The position numbers were made by a program, and so were the translations under genes. This document shows, piece by piece, positions 7,057 through 16,069 of a stretch of DNA of 64,000 nt. The DNA lies in NCBI GenBank assembly GCA_947473305.1, contig CANJCB010000001.1:1-64000 (forward strand), given 5' to 3'. Below the pieces are notes generated by a model that did no database searches, was not told the DNA's origin, and saw nothing but the letters and a program-made list of their open reading frames with translations. Position 1 is the first letter of the stretch, and each line of letters begins with the position of its first letter. The stretch is from Rhodospirillales bacterium. GTDB lineage: Bacteria; Pseudomonadota; Alphaproteobacteria; ATCC43930; CGMCC-115725.

Positions 7057-9188
7057 GCTTTCCTTCCTTGAGGGCAACGAAATTCCCCGACCTCACGCTC
7101 TTAGCAAAGCCAGAACGGCTGATCGTCGTCGGCGCTTCAGAAAACACGGGGAGCGCCGGCTTTCGGGGCGTTCAGAACCTCATCGTCCATAAGCCCTTTC
7201 GCGGAAAGATGGTCTTCGTGAACCCCGCCGAGGCACAGGTCTTCGGCTATCGGTGCTGGCCGGGCATCGCGGAAGCGCCAGTCGAGGATTTCGACGTAGC
7301 GCTCCTGCTAATACCGGCTAGTGAGGTGATGCAGGCGCTCCGTGACTGCGCGGCCCAGCGCGTCAAATTCGCCATCGTTTGGACGCCAGGCTTTAGCGAG
7401 ATCGTAGAGACCAGGGCCACACAGGAAGCGGAGATGTTGGCTATCGCCGAAGCCAGCGGGATGCGGATCTATGGGCCGAACTGCCCTGGAGTCTCGAATC
7501 TCTACGACGGCATTGGCATGACGCCCTCGGCGGCCTTCAAAAATACGCTGCGCTCGGGCCCGATCGGGCTTGCGACCCAGGGGGGCGGTCTCGGCCGGAC
7601 GATCATGGAAAGCATGGAACGCGGCGTTGGCATCGCGCTCTGGCTTTCAGCCGGCAACGAGGCGGATCTCGAAATCAGTGACCTCATCGTCCACATGATC
7701 CGCCACGAAGAGATCAAGGTGATCGCGGCTGTGATCGAAGGCGTCCGCAACGGCCCGCGATTCCTGGCCGCGCTGAAGCTCGCGGCTGAGGCGGGGAAAC
7801 CGGTGGTGATCTTGAAGACCGGGCGCTCGACTGTCGGCACGGTGGCAACGCGATCCCATACGGCGGCGCTCTCCGGCGACGCTGCGGTGAACAGCGCGGT
7901 CTTCTCGCAATACGGCGCTGTCGAAGTTTTCGATGCAGACGAACTCACGGAGACGGCAGCACTGCTCGCGCGCCGCAAGGCGACCATCACCGGCCAAGTA
8001 TGCGTCTATTCCTTCTCCGGCGGTACCAACGCATTGTCAGCGGATAAGGTGACCGAGGCCGGCATGGTTATGAGCACCTTGAGGCTTGAGACGGTCGCCG
8101 CGTTGAAGCCCTATCTTCTAGAATATTCGCCCCCGATCAATCCGCTCGATCTGAGCGCGGAGGCCCTATCGCGTATGGAAACCGCCGAGGGCTCGCTGCG
8201 GGTGCTGTTAGCCGCCGACAATATCGACGTGGTCCTAGCGCCGATCCCCATGGAATACGGCCAGGTCACGGCAGACTTCGCTGCGATGCTGGTCCGGGTG
8301 CAAGGGGATGTCGAAAAACCCATCGTGCCGGTCTGGATGACCGATATCCGCGGCGAGGGCTGCTTGATCCTCGAAGCGGGCGGTCTCCTTCCTTTCCGCA
8401 CTGTGGGCAAGGCAGCCTCGGCACTACGCCGGATCGTCGACTACGACGCCTGGAGGAAGCGGCGACGGCAGCACAGTCATGACATCCCACCATCGAGAGG
8501 GATTCTATCGCCGGGACCGATCACCGAGGCAGGAGCGAAACGACTACTGAGCGCCCACGGCATTCCGGTGCCGGAAGGCGCACTCGCGACAACCGCGGTT
8601 GAGGCTCGAATGATCGCCGAGCAGATCGGCTATCCCGTCGCACTCAAGATTAGTGATGCCTCCATCCTCCATAAAATGGATATCGGTGGTGTGGCGCTCG
8701 ACCTTGTCGACGGGATCACGGTCGAAGCAGCTTTCGAGCGGGTCGCCCAGGCCGCGGATGGGCCGCCGAGGCCCGTGCTGGTGGAGCGCATGGCGCCGAG
8801 GGGGGGCCTCGAGGTCCTTGTCGGCATCCGGCGCGATCCCACCTTCGGGCCGGTGATGACCGTCGGTCTTGGCGGCATCCATGCGGAAGTCCTGAAGGAT
8901 GTTGTCCATCGGCTGATGCCGATCGACGACGAAGAAGCGGCCCTCATGCTGAGGAGCCTGCGCGGCGCCCCGTTGTTCGAAAGTTTGCGGGGAAGGGCTC
9001 CCCGTGACATAGACGCGCTCTCTCGAATGCTCGCCGCTTTGTCGGACTTCGCGGTGGCCACGGGCCAGGCTCTGGCGGAACTCGAGATCAACCCAGTTTG
9101 GGTAGGCGCGCGAGGCGAGGGCGTGCTGGCGCTCGACGCGGTGATCTTGGTCGACCCTCGAGGATACCCATCGACAATTGACGGGTGA
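7053..9188 (+). CDS. NDP-forming acyl-CoA synthetase (acetate-CoA ligase family)
   Basis: This 711-residue fusion has, in order, a CoA-binding Rossmann domain (RLIVVGASENTGSAG near residue 23), a succinyl-CoA-ligase-like domain and a C-terminal ATP-grasp domain (from about residue 490, GAKRLLSAHGIPVPEG). The phosphorylatable histidine is H269 in SHTAAL. The family makes acyl-CoA from a free carboxylic acid, or the reverse, with ATP or ADP. The start overlaps the stop of the upstream binding protein (ATGA at 7053), which I prefer to longer versions that would overlap it further. Pairing with a binding protein suggests that an imported or produced acid is activated for catabolism. The substrate is unknown. 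Confidence 0.87.
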   Translation: MSFPSLRATKFPDLTLLAKPERLIVVGASENTGSAGFRGVQNLIVHKPFRGKMVFVNPAEAQVFGYRCWPGIAEAPVEDFDVALLLIPASEVMQALRDCAAQRVKFAIVWTPGFSEIVETRATQEAEMLAIAEASGMRIYGPNCPGVSNLYDGIGMTPSAAFKNTLRSGPIGLATQGGGLGRTIMESMERGVGIALWLSAGNEADLEISDLIVHMIRHEEIKVIAAVIEGVRNGPRFLAALKLAAEAGKPVVILKTGRSTVGTVATRSHTAALSGDAAVNSAVFSQYGAVEVFDADELTETAALLARRKATITGQVCVYSFSGGTNALSADKVTEAGMVMSTLRLETVAALKPYLLEYSPPINPLDLSAEALSRMETAEGSLRVLLAADNIDVVLAPIPMEYGQVTADFAAMLVRVQGDVEKPIVPVWMTDIRGEGCLILEAGGLLPFRTVGKAASALRRIVDYDAWRKRRRQHSHDIPPSRGILSPGPITEAGAKRLLSAHGIPVPEGALATTAVEARMIAEQIGYPVALKISDASILHKMDIGGVALDLVDGITVEAAFERVAQAADGPPRPVLVERMAPRGGLEVLVGIRRDPTFGPVMTVGLGGIHAEVLKDVVHRLMPIDDEEAALMLRSLRGAPLFESLRGRAPRDIDALSRMLAALSDFAVATGQALAELEINPVWVGARGEGVLALDAVILVDPRGYPSTIDG

Positions 9189-9244
9189 CCAGCACGTTCC
9201 TATTGTCCCAGCGGTCAGCCTCGCGCGCGAAAATGAGGGTATAG

Positions 9245-9562
9245 ATGGAGAACGTCTGGGCTGCTCATCTGGCGCAGTTGAGGGACAGCGATCAGGCGCG
9301 CAGCCTAGGTATCACGCTGGCGCTCGCCGCCGAGGTCTTGACACTCAAGGCCGAGGTCAAGCGGCTCCAGATCGCACTTGGCGAAACGGGCGTGCTGAGC
9401 CACGCTGCGGAGCTCGACGCCGGTGAGGGCGATGCCTTCCGCAAGTGGCTTCAACGTGAGCAGAGCGAATTTGCGAAGGCCTTGCTGAAGGCTTGGATAG
9501 AAACCGACGAAGCGCCCGATGTAAGTGCGATCGTGCAGGCAGAGGCCGCGATCAAGAGTTGA
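9245..9562 (+). CDS. Small helical protein of unknown function
   Basis: A 105-residue reading frame with ATG at 9245 and a GAGGG site upstream. The sequence is rich in Ala, Glu, Lys and Leu. It has heptad-like spacing around EVLTLKAEVKRLQIAL (residues 35-50), suggesting a short coiled coil, and it has no signal or membrane segment. I do not recognise the family. It lies 56 bases behind the acyl-CoA synthetase on the same strand and ends one base before the convergent binding-protein gene, so it could be the third gene of that operon. Confidence 0.55.
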   Translation: MENVWAAHLAQLRDSDQARSLGITLALAAEVLTLKAEVKRLQIALGETGVLSHAAELDAGEGDAFRKWLQREQSEFAKALLKAWIETDEAPDVSAIVQAEAAIKS

Positions 9563-9563
9563 G

Positions 9564-11063
9564 CTATTTCCTGCCGGCGGTGACGTAGAGGAACCGCAGA
9601 ATGCCGTCCGGGCGTGGTGTCCAGTTGACGCGCTCGCTCAGGCCCTGCGCCTGGATTTCGCTGTAGAGCGGCACGAAGGCGGCGCTCTCCTGGCTGAGGC
9701 GCCAGATCTTGCCGATGATCGCCTTGCGCTTCTCAGGGTCGCGTTCGGCGCGCTGCTGCCGGCTCAAGGCATCAACCTCGTCACTGATCCAATAACCCCG
9801 CGAGCCTTTCTCGTAGAGCGCCGTCAGGGTCGAATCCGCATCGAGAATCGAGGAACCGAAGGCGAAGAGATAGAGCGCTGTCACCTTGCGCTGCGCCCAC
9901 ATGGCGAGGAAGGCGTTGTAGTCCATCCCCTGCATGTCGGTATTGATCCCGACAGCCGTCAGATAGCCCGCCACTGCCTGGGCCACCTCGTTGCTGGAGG
10001 AGAGGCCGGTAGTCGGATATTGGAACGGGATCATCTCGCCCTTGTAGCCCGACTCCGCCACGAGCCGCTTGGCGCGAGCGACATCCTGCTCGGTCGGCTT
10101 GATGGAGGGATCAAAGCCGAAGCTCGCCGGGCTCAGCATCTGGCCGGAGGGTCGTCCCAGTCCGCGCAAGAGTTTGGACGTAATTACATTACGGTCGACG
10201 GCGAGATCGATCGCCTGCCGCAGCTTGATGTTGGCAAGGGCTGAATGCTCGACGTTAAAGCCGAGAAAGACTTCCCGGTAGCCCTCAGCCGTTTCGACCT
10301 TGATGCCTTTCACCGAGCCTAGCCGTTCGACCAGCGTCACAGGTAGCGCCGGCACGATGTCGATCTCACCCGAAATGAGCGCATTGGCTCGGCTCGGCTC
10401 CGCCGGGATCGGCCGCAGTATCGCGGTCTTTATCTTCGGAGCCCCGCCCCAATAACCATCGAAGGCTTCCATCTCGATGTGGTCGTCCTTGACCCATTTG
10501 ACGAGCTTGAAAGGTCCCGAACCCACCGGAGTGATGCCGAACTGGGTCGCGCCCATGGCCTCATAAGCCTTGCGGGGAAGGATGTAGATGAGCGCCAATT
10601 GCCGGTCGAAAAGCGAATAAGGCTCGACCAGGGTGAAGCGGATCTTATCCGCGGCCACCACCTCGACGGTCTTCACCTTGGAAGCATAGGTACGGACCGG
10701 GGATTTCGTGTCAGCGAGGATCTTATGGAAGGTCCAAACTATGTCGTCCGGCGTGAGCGCGCTTCCGTCATGAAACTTGACACCCTGGCGGATGGTGAAG
10801 GTCCAGGTGACCGCGTCTGGCGAAGATTCCCAGGAGGTCGCTAGCTTTGGGGCGAGCGAGCCGTCGGCCGCGATCTCCGTCAGCTGGTCGTAGATGTTGA
10901 GGCGGTAGTTATGCCCATTGGGAGAGCTGTCGACGCTCGCATCAAGGCTCGGCATGTCGGATTGCAAGGCCGCCGTCACGGTGCCCTCTGCCGCGTACCC
11001 CACGAGAGGAGCCAAGGCCAGGAGAGCCGCGCCAAAAATGGTCTTAAAAATGCGTGTCCCCAT
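9564..11063 (-). CDS. ABC-transporter substrate-binding protein, family 5 (paralogue 2)
   Basis: A 499-residue exported protein with signal peptide (about 1-25, ending GYAAE). It carries the family 5 signature TWTFTIRQGVKFHDGSAL near residue 89 followed by DDIVWTFHKIL. It is a close paralogue of the proteins at 5560 and 14546, sharing length, the LDASVD-type start, VGSGPFKLVKWVKDD near residue 165 and the RPDGILRF end. It is the last gene of a minus-strand set behind the Old Yellow Enzyme (12154) and alpha/beta hydrolase (11198), with 134 bases between hydrolase and this gene. No transporter membrane genes are nearby. Confidence 0.9.
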   Translation of the reverse strand: MGTRIFKTIFGAALLALAPLVGYAAEGTVTAALQSDMPSLDASVDSSPNGHNYRLNIYDQLTEIAADGSLAPKLATSWESSPDAVTWTFTIRQGVKFHDGSALTPDDIVWTFHKILADTKSPVRTYASKVKTVEVVAADKIRFTLVEPYSLFDRQLALIYILPRKAYEAMGATQFGITPVGSGPFKLVKWVKDDHIEMEAFDGYWGGAPKIKTAILRPIPAEPSRANALISGEIDIVPALPVTLVERLGSVKGIKVETAEGYREVFLGFNVEHSALANIKLRQAIDLAVDRNVITSKLLRGLGRPSGQMLSPASFGFDPSIKPTEQDVARAKRLVAESGYKGEMIPFQYPTTGLSSSNEVAQAVAGYLTAVGINTDMQGMDYNAFLAMWAQRKVTALYLFAFGSSILDADSTLTALYEKGSRGYWISDEVDALSRQQRAERDPEKRKAIIGKIWRLSQESAAFVPLYSEIQAQGLSERVNWTPRPDGILRFLYVTAGRK

Positions 11064-11197
11064 CAGAAATCCCTCTCTCCTGTCGTGCGCCTAGGTCCAG
11101 GGCGATCATTCGTGCCACCCGCTCGTATCGGACGATGACAAGATCGCCGGCCCAGCGAGCTAAGCAAACTTCTCGTCCGGGAGGATAAAGTTCTTTT

Positions 11198-12049
11198 TCA
11201 AGGTTCGCGGGGAGCGAACCCGTCCTCCGCAGCCATGAAATGCAGCATATGTTCCGCGCAGGCAGCCGGCGCGATAACCCAAACCATATGATAGTGGCTG
11301 GGCATCCGCACGAGCCTCATATGTGGGATGCCCTTGCGCAACTCCTCGTCCTGGCCGCTGGTGCTGGTGACGAACTTATGAAGCGCCGGATATATGCCGA
11401 GCACGGGAGCCTTGATGCGGGGAAGATAAGACGCGGCATCCGAGTTCGAGGCGAGTTGCGCGAGCGCGCAAAGCACCTCTACATCGGATTTCGCAAACTC
11501 CTCCGCATACCATTCCTGCAACCCCGGGTCGGCGTCGGGTGGGAAACGGGCAGCGGTATTGATTGCATCGGCCCAGGCCCGGACACCCATGGCACGCATA
11601 GCCTCCTGCCAGCTTCCATAGGTCAGCGCGAAAGTCTTCTGTGTCTGTTCCGTGAGGCGGATCGGAGTTGCCAGGAGCGAAAGGCTTCGGACCCGCTCAG
11701 GATGCTCCGCCGACAGCACCATGCCGAGGATACCGCCGAAAGACTCGCCCGCATAGTGGAAGGTCGCAGCGTTCATATCGTCCGCTATGGTCAGGATATC
11801 CACCACATAATTTGGGATAGTCGGCCCGGCCTCGAGATCGAACTCTTTGGACGATTGCCCGAAACCCCTGAGATCGGGGCAGACGACCCGGTAGAAGCGC
11901 GCGAGATAGGGGATGAGGTTGAACCAGAAGCGCGCAGAGCGACCGAAGCCATGCTGCAGGATGAGAACCGGTGCCTTGCGCCAAGGATCGGTATAGTCGT
12001 GCAGCTCGTAATGGAGCCGAACACCATCACGGGAAGCAACGATCGGCAT
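11198..12049 (-). CDS. Alpha/beta-hydrolase fold enzyme
   Basis: A 283-residue protein with the complete hydrolase core: oxyanion segment LQHGFGRS near residue 31, nucleophile elbow GESFGG with Ser103, and a late histidine in MPSHYHMVW near residue 253. The family includes C-C bond hydrolases, esterases, lactonases and haloalkane dehalogenases, and the substrate cannot be deduced. The start ATG at 12049 follows an AAGGAGG-like stretch. It is the middle gene between an Old Yellow Enzyme and a binding protein on the same strand, suggesting that it opens or deacylates a product of that enzyme or an imported ester. Confidence 0.85.
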   Translation of the reverse strand: MPIVASRDGVRLHYELHDYTDPWRKAPVLILQHGFGRSARFWFNLIPYLARFYRVVCPDLRGFGQSSKEFDLEAGPTIPNYVVDILTIADDMNAATFHYAGESFGGILGMVLSAEHPERVRSLSLLATPIRLTEQTQKTFALTYGSWQEAMRAMGVRAWADAINTAARFPPDADPGLQEWYAEEFAKSDVEVLCALAQLASNSDAASYLPRIKAPVLGIYPALHKFVTSTSGQDEELRKGIPHMRLVRMPSHYHMVWVIAPAACAEHMLHFMAAEDGFAPREP

Positions 12050-12153
12050 GGGCCAAGCCTCCTTAAAAAGCGAATGCGGCGATCTCTGAGCGCTCGCCGC
12101 CGTTTAACTGTCGAATGGCAATATTACAACCCAGTCATCGTCGCGAAGAAGTT

Positions 12154-13233
12154 CTAGCGGAACACGTCGTCGTATTGGTGCGGGAAGGTCGTCTTCGCGC
12201 CCAGCGCCTTCGCTGCATGCCATACCCAGCGCGGGTCCCACAGGAGAGCCCGACCCAAGGCCACGAAATCGGCCTTTCTCTCGGCGATGATGTTCTCTGC
12301 GTCCTGCGGTTCGGTGATTAGCCCGACCGCCGCTGTCGCGATCCCGACCTCGCGACGGATCCGTTCCGCGAAGGGGATCTGGTAATGAGGCTCGACCGGG
12401 ATCTGCTGGTCCGGCGTGGTCCCGCCGCTCGAGGCGCAGATATAGTCGCAGCCGCGCTTTTTCAGCTCAGCGCACAAGACCAGCGTCTCCTCCTCCGTCC
12501 AGCCGCCAGCCGCCCAGTCGGTGGTCGAAACCCGCACCCCGATGGGCTTGCCGACAGGCCAAGCGGCGCGCGTTGCCTCGAAAACTTCAAGCGGAAAGCG
12601 CATACGATTTTCGAGGCTGCCGCCGTAGCGGTCACCTCGATTGTTAGAGAGGGGCGAGAGGAAGCTATGGAGTAAGTAGCCATGCGCAGCATGGATCTCA
12701 ATCAAGTCGAGCCCGCCGTCATGGGCCTGGCGCGCGGCATTGGCGAAATCGGCCGCGAGATCCTTCAACCGGTCGGGCGTAAATGGCACAGGTGCTACAC
12801 GTCCCGGATAGCCGATGGTGGAGGCACCCTCGACGACCCAGCCGCCATCCTCGACGCTTACCGGCTTTGACCGTTCCCAGCGCTTCATCACCGACCCCTT
12901 GCGGCCGCAGTGATTGAGCTGGATGCCGAATTTGGCACTACCGTACCGGTCAAAAAAGTCTCGGATGCGGGCGAAGCCTTTCGCATGCTCCGGCCCCCAG
13001 ATGCCGAGGCAGCCCTGGCTGATCCGTGCAGAGGGCGAGACCGCTGCCGCCTCCGTAATGACACAGCCGACGCCCGAGACCGCGTATTGCCCGAGATGCA
13101 TGAGGTGCCAATCGCTCGGCACGCCCTCATCCGCGGAATGCTGTCCCATGGGCGACAGAAGCACGCGGTTGGGAATCGTTAGATCGCGCAGGGCAAAAGG
13201 CGTGAAAAGCTGTGGCTTGCTATTGCCGACCAT
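12154..13233 (-). CDS. NADH:flavin oxidoreductase, Old Yellow Enzyme family (YqjM-like)
   Basis: This 359-residue protein has the FMN-binding TIM-barrel pattern of the thermophilic-like Old Yellow Enzymes: LFTPFALRDLTIPNRV at the start, then QLNHCGRKG near residue 105, a long HAAHGYLLHSFLSP block near 176 and GRALLWDPRW near the end. Members reduce activated C=C bonds with NAD(P)H. A start at 13290 would add 19 unusual residues, so I chose the internal ATG at 13233, which begins the family-like sequence, although its ribosome site is weak. First gene of the minus-strand set; the region to the divergent methyltransferase is about 200 bp. Confidence 0.85.
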   Translation of the reverse strand: MVGNSKPQLFTPFALRDLTIPNRVLLSPMGQHSADEGVPSDWHLMHLGQYAVSGVGCVITEAAAVSPSARISQGCLGIWGPEHAKGFARIRDFFDRYGSAKFGIQLNHCGRKGSVMKRWERSKPVSVEDGGWVVEGASTIGYPGRVAPVPFTPDRLKDLAADFANAARQAHDGGLDLIEIHAAHGYLLHSFLSPLSNNRGDRYGGSLENRMRFPLEVFEATRAAWPVGKPIGVRVSTTDWAAGGWTEEETLVLCAELKKRGCDYICASSGGTTPDQQIPVEPHYQIPFAERIRREVGIATAAVGLITEPQDAENIIAERKADFVALGRALLWDPRWVWHAAKALGAKTTFPHQYDDVFR

Positions 13234-13434
13234 GAGGGCTTGCCCTGTCCTTCCATCTGTCCAGAAGGACCATAGAAGGCTGACCGTCATCGTTCAACTG
13301 TTGACGGGTTATCAGGGGCATCTCATTCTGGTGGCGAGCCTCGGTGGCGCATCCTTGTCACGCACACGCGACAGCTCGAATGCGCATGTCGAGGCGTTCC
13401 GGCGCACCCTCTGACCCTGAAGGAAGGCATCCCG

Positions 13435-14535
13435 ATGTCCGATATCCAGGCGCGGCCGAATGCCGAAGGCGCTTTTGCGCTTGAAGTCCTATCACGGGAC
13501 GAGGCTTTCACGCTCGGCACCTACCAGGCTTTCATTGCCGGGGTCAAAGGCTACTGGCGCTCCGATCTCTATAGCCGGGTGAAAGCTCGCGCCGGAGGCC
13601 TTACCAACGTCCCCATCGAGGACATCGAGCGGGAGATGTCGTCACATCCTGACTACTTCCTCTATTCCTGGCTTGAGCGCCGGTTACAGCAGTTCAAATA
13701 CAGCGGCCGCTGGGGCCTCGAAGCAATGGCCCTTGCCCATGAAGCCGAAATCGACCGGCTGCTTCCGTTGGATGGCAGGCCTGACATCCCGGTGGAGCAA
13801 CTCCCAACCTATGTGCGGGATCCCGATATCCATCAGCACCCCAAGGGTCTCTGGTCGGCGGCGGCCAACGTGGTCGCTCATGAATGGTACCAGACCGGCG
13901 CATCCTTCTCCGGCGTAAGCTCCGATGTGGTCGTGCAGCATCATATCGGAAAGCTCCTGCCGCTCGTCCCTCATATTGGCAAGATCCTCGACCTCGCTTG
14001 CACGCTTGGCCGTGTCTCCATCGCTCTGAAACGGGCGCTGCCGAAAGCTGAGATAGTCGGTGTCGATGTCTGCGAACCGGCGGTGCGGATGTCTCGCGCC
14101 AAGGCCAAGGCACGCGGCCTCGAAATCGAGTTCCGTCAGGCTGACGGCGAGGCGCTGCCCTTCGCCGACGGGACCTTCGATGGGGTGAGCGCCCATTGGC
14201 TCTTTCATGAATTGCCGAAACAATCTATCAGCAATGTGCTCGATGAACTCCGCCGGGTTCTGAAACCGGGAGGAGCGCTCGTCATTTGCGACATGGTGCA
14301 TATCCCCGGCGGGCGGCTCGCCCAATGGTTCCATGTGGGTCATGCCCATCGGAACAACGAACCCTACGCCATCGGCTTAAGCGAACTCGATTTTAAGGTC
14401 GCTCTCGAAAGTCATGGGTTCCGGGGCGTCGAGATGTCCGACTTCAATCCCGAGGATCGATCGACGGAATGGGTTGAGGAACTGCCGGAAAAGCGCACCC
14501 ACTACATGACCATGGTGGTCGCGACAAGGGCCTAA
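13435..14535 (+). CDS. SAM-dependent class I methyltransferase with long N-terminal region
   Basis: A 366-residue protein. The methyltransferase domain covers about residues 180-320: motif I ILDLACTLGRVSIAL, acidic end of strand 2 in IVGVDVCEPA, EALPFADGTFDGVSAHW, then RRVLKPGGALVICDM. Motif I is unusual, with ACTLG in place of the common GxGxG. The first 170 residues form a region I do not recognise, possibly a substrate or dimer domain. It lies just ahead of a binding-protein gene (10-base gap) and an FAD oxidoreductase, forming a plus-strand operon. The methyl acceptor is unknown. Confidence 0.82.
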   Translation: MSDIQARPNAEGAFALEVLSRDEAFTLGTYQAFIAGVKGYWRSDLYSRVKARAGGLTNVPIEDIEREMSSHPDYFLYSWLERRLQQFKYSGRWGLEAMALAHEAEIDRLLPLDGRPDIPVEQLPTYVRDPDIHQHPKGLWSAAANVVAHEWYQTGASFSGVSSDVVVQHHIGKLLPLVPHIGKILDLACTLGRVSIALKRALPKAEIVGVDVCEPAVRMSRAKAKARGLEIEFRQADGEALPFADGTFDGVSAHWLFHELPKQSISNVLDELRRVLKPGGALVICDMVHIPGGRLAQWFHVGHAHRNNEPYAIGLSELDFKVALESHGFRGVEMSDFNPEDRSTEWVEELPEKRTHYMTMVVATRA

Positions 14536-14545
14536 GGGGACGAGT

Positions 14546-16042
14546 ATGGTTAGTCAGTTAGGAAGTGTCATCGGGGCCTTAGCCTTGATGCTGACGGTTT
14601 CGGGGCCGGTCCTGGCGCGAGATAACGCTGTAATCGCGGGTCTGGCCTCAGATGTGGCAACACTCGATCCCAGTATCGATCAGGCTGTCATCAGCCTACA
14701 TGCCCGCCTCAATATCTTCGATGCTCTGACCGAGATCGGGCGTGACGGTTCCGCGGCCCCCCGGCTTGCCACCTCTTGGGAGGCGTCGCCCGACGCCACA
14801 CTCTGGACTTTCACAATTCGCACCAATGCGAAGTTTCACAACGGCCAGCCCGTCACCATCGAGGATGTGATCTGGACCTATAAGAAGATATTGGCCGATG
14901 CCAAATCCCCGGTTCGGACCTTTATCGCCAAGGTGAAAGCGGTGGAGCGGGTGGCTGACGACAAGGTGCGCTTCACCTTGAGTGATCCGGTCGCCCCGTT
15001 TCAGCGGCAGGTCTCCCTGATCTCTATCCTCCCGCAGAAGGCATACGAAGAAATGGGTGCCGCCCAATTCGGTCAGAGCCCCATTGGGTCGGGACCCTAT
15101 AAGCTTGTTCGTTGGGTGAAGGACGATCGCATCGAACTTTCCGCCTTCGCGGATTATTGGGACGGTGCGCCGAAGATCGCCTCGGCCGTGCTGAAGCCCA
15201 TTCCGGCCGAGGCGAGCCGAGCGGCGGCCCTGCTCTCCGGTGAGATTGACATCGTGCCATCGCTGCCGCCGGCCATGGTGGATCGGTTCTCCGCCCGATC
15301 CAGCATCAAGGTCGAGAAGTCGGAGAGCTATAAGGTCGTCTACCTCGGCTTCAACGAGACGGCGACGCCTCTCGATAGCCTGAAGTTACGCCAGGCCATT
15401 GATCGGGCGATTGACAGGGAGATGATCACCACGAAGCTTTTGCGCGGTCTTGGCAAACCCATAGGCCAAATTGTGGCGCCTATGAGCTTCGGCTATGACC
15501 CGGCGATCAAACCCACAACCTACGACGTCGTCGGCGCGAAGCAACTCGTGGCTGAATCGGGCTATCAGGGCGAGAAGATACTCTTCCAATATCCCAACAA
15601 CTTCATCTCTTCGAGCGAGGAAGTAGCCCAGGCCATCGCCGGTTATCTCGGCGCCGTCGGGGTGAACCTGGAACTCCAAGGCATGGACTACAACGCCTTC
15701 TACGCGCTGTGGTCGGGCCGCAAACTTTCGGGAATGCATATGTTCGTCTTCGGGCCGATCCTGATGGACGCCGATGCGCCGCTCACCAGCATCTATTCGA
15801 GCGCGGGGCAGAGAGGCTATTGGTCCGATCCCAAGATCGATGCCCTCATCACCGAGCAGCGCGCGACCGGGGACCTCGCAAAGCGCCGCGCCCTCATCGG
15901 CGAGGTCTGGCGGTTAAGCCGCGAAAACCTGCCCTATGCGATGCTCTATAACGAGATGCAGGCCTCAGGTCTGCGCGACGGCGTCACCTGGGCGCCGCGC
16001 GCGGACGGCATCCTGCGTCTGCGCGAAGTTACCGTCCGGTAA
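14546..16042 (+). CDS. ABC-transporter substrate-binding protein, family 5 (paralogue 3)
   Basis: A 498-residue exported protein with signal peptide ending near VLARD. It has the family 5 signature TWTFxIRxxAKFHxGQPV near residue 88 (here beginning LWTFTIRTNAKF) and DVIWTYKKIL. It is the third member of the paralogous set in this island. An AAGGGGAC site precedes the ATG. Upstream is the methyltransferase (10 bases), downstream the FAD oxidoreductase (27 bases), so the three form one operon. As with the other two, the cognate membrane components are not in the window. Confidence 0.9.
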   Translation: MVSQLGSVIGALALMLTVSGPVLARDNAVIAGLASDVATLDPSIDQAVISLHARLNIFDALTEIGRDGSAAPRLATSWEASPDATLWTFTIRTNAKFHNGQPVTIEDVIWTYKKILADAKSPVRTFIAKVKAVERVADDKVRFTLSDPVAPFQRQVSLISILPQKAYEEMGAAQFGQSPIGSGPYKLVRWVKDDRIELSAFADYWDGAPKIASAVLKPIPAEASRAAALLSGEIDIVPSLPPAMVDRFSARSSIKVEKSESYKVVYLGFNETATPLDSLKLRQAIDRAIDREMITTKLLRGLGKPIGQIVAPMSFGYDPAIKPTTYDVVGAKQLVAESGYQGEKILFQYPNNFISSSEEVAQAIAGYLGAVGVNLELQGMDYNAFYALWSGRKLSGMHMFVFGPILMDADAPLTSIYSSAGQRGYWSDPKIDALITEQRATGDLAKRRALIGEVWRLSRENLPYAMLYNEMQASGLRDGVTWAPRADGILRLREVTVR

Positions 16043-16069
16043 TAGGTGAATAGTCAGGGGTTGCAGCGA

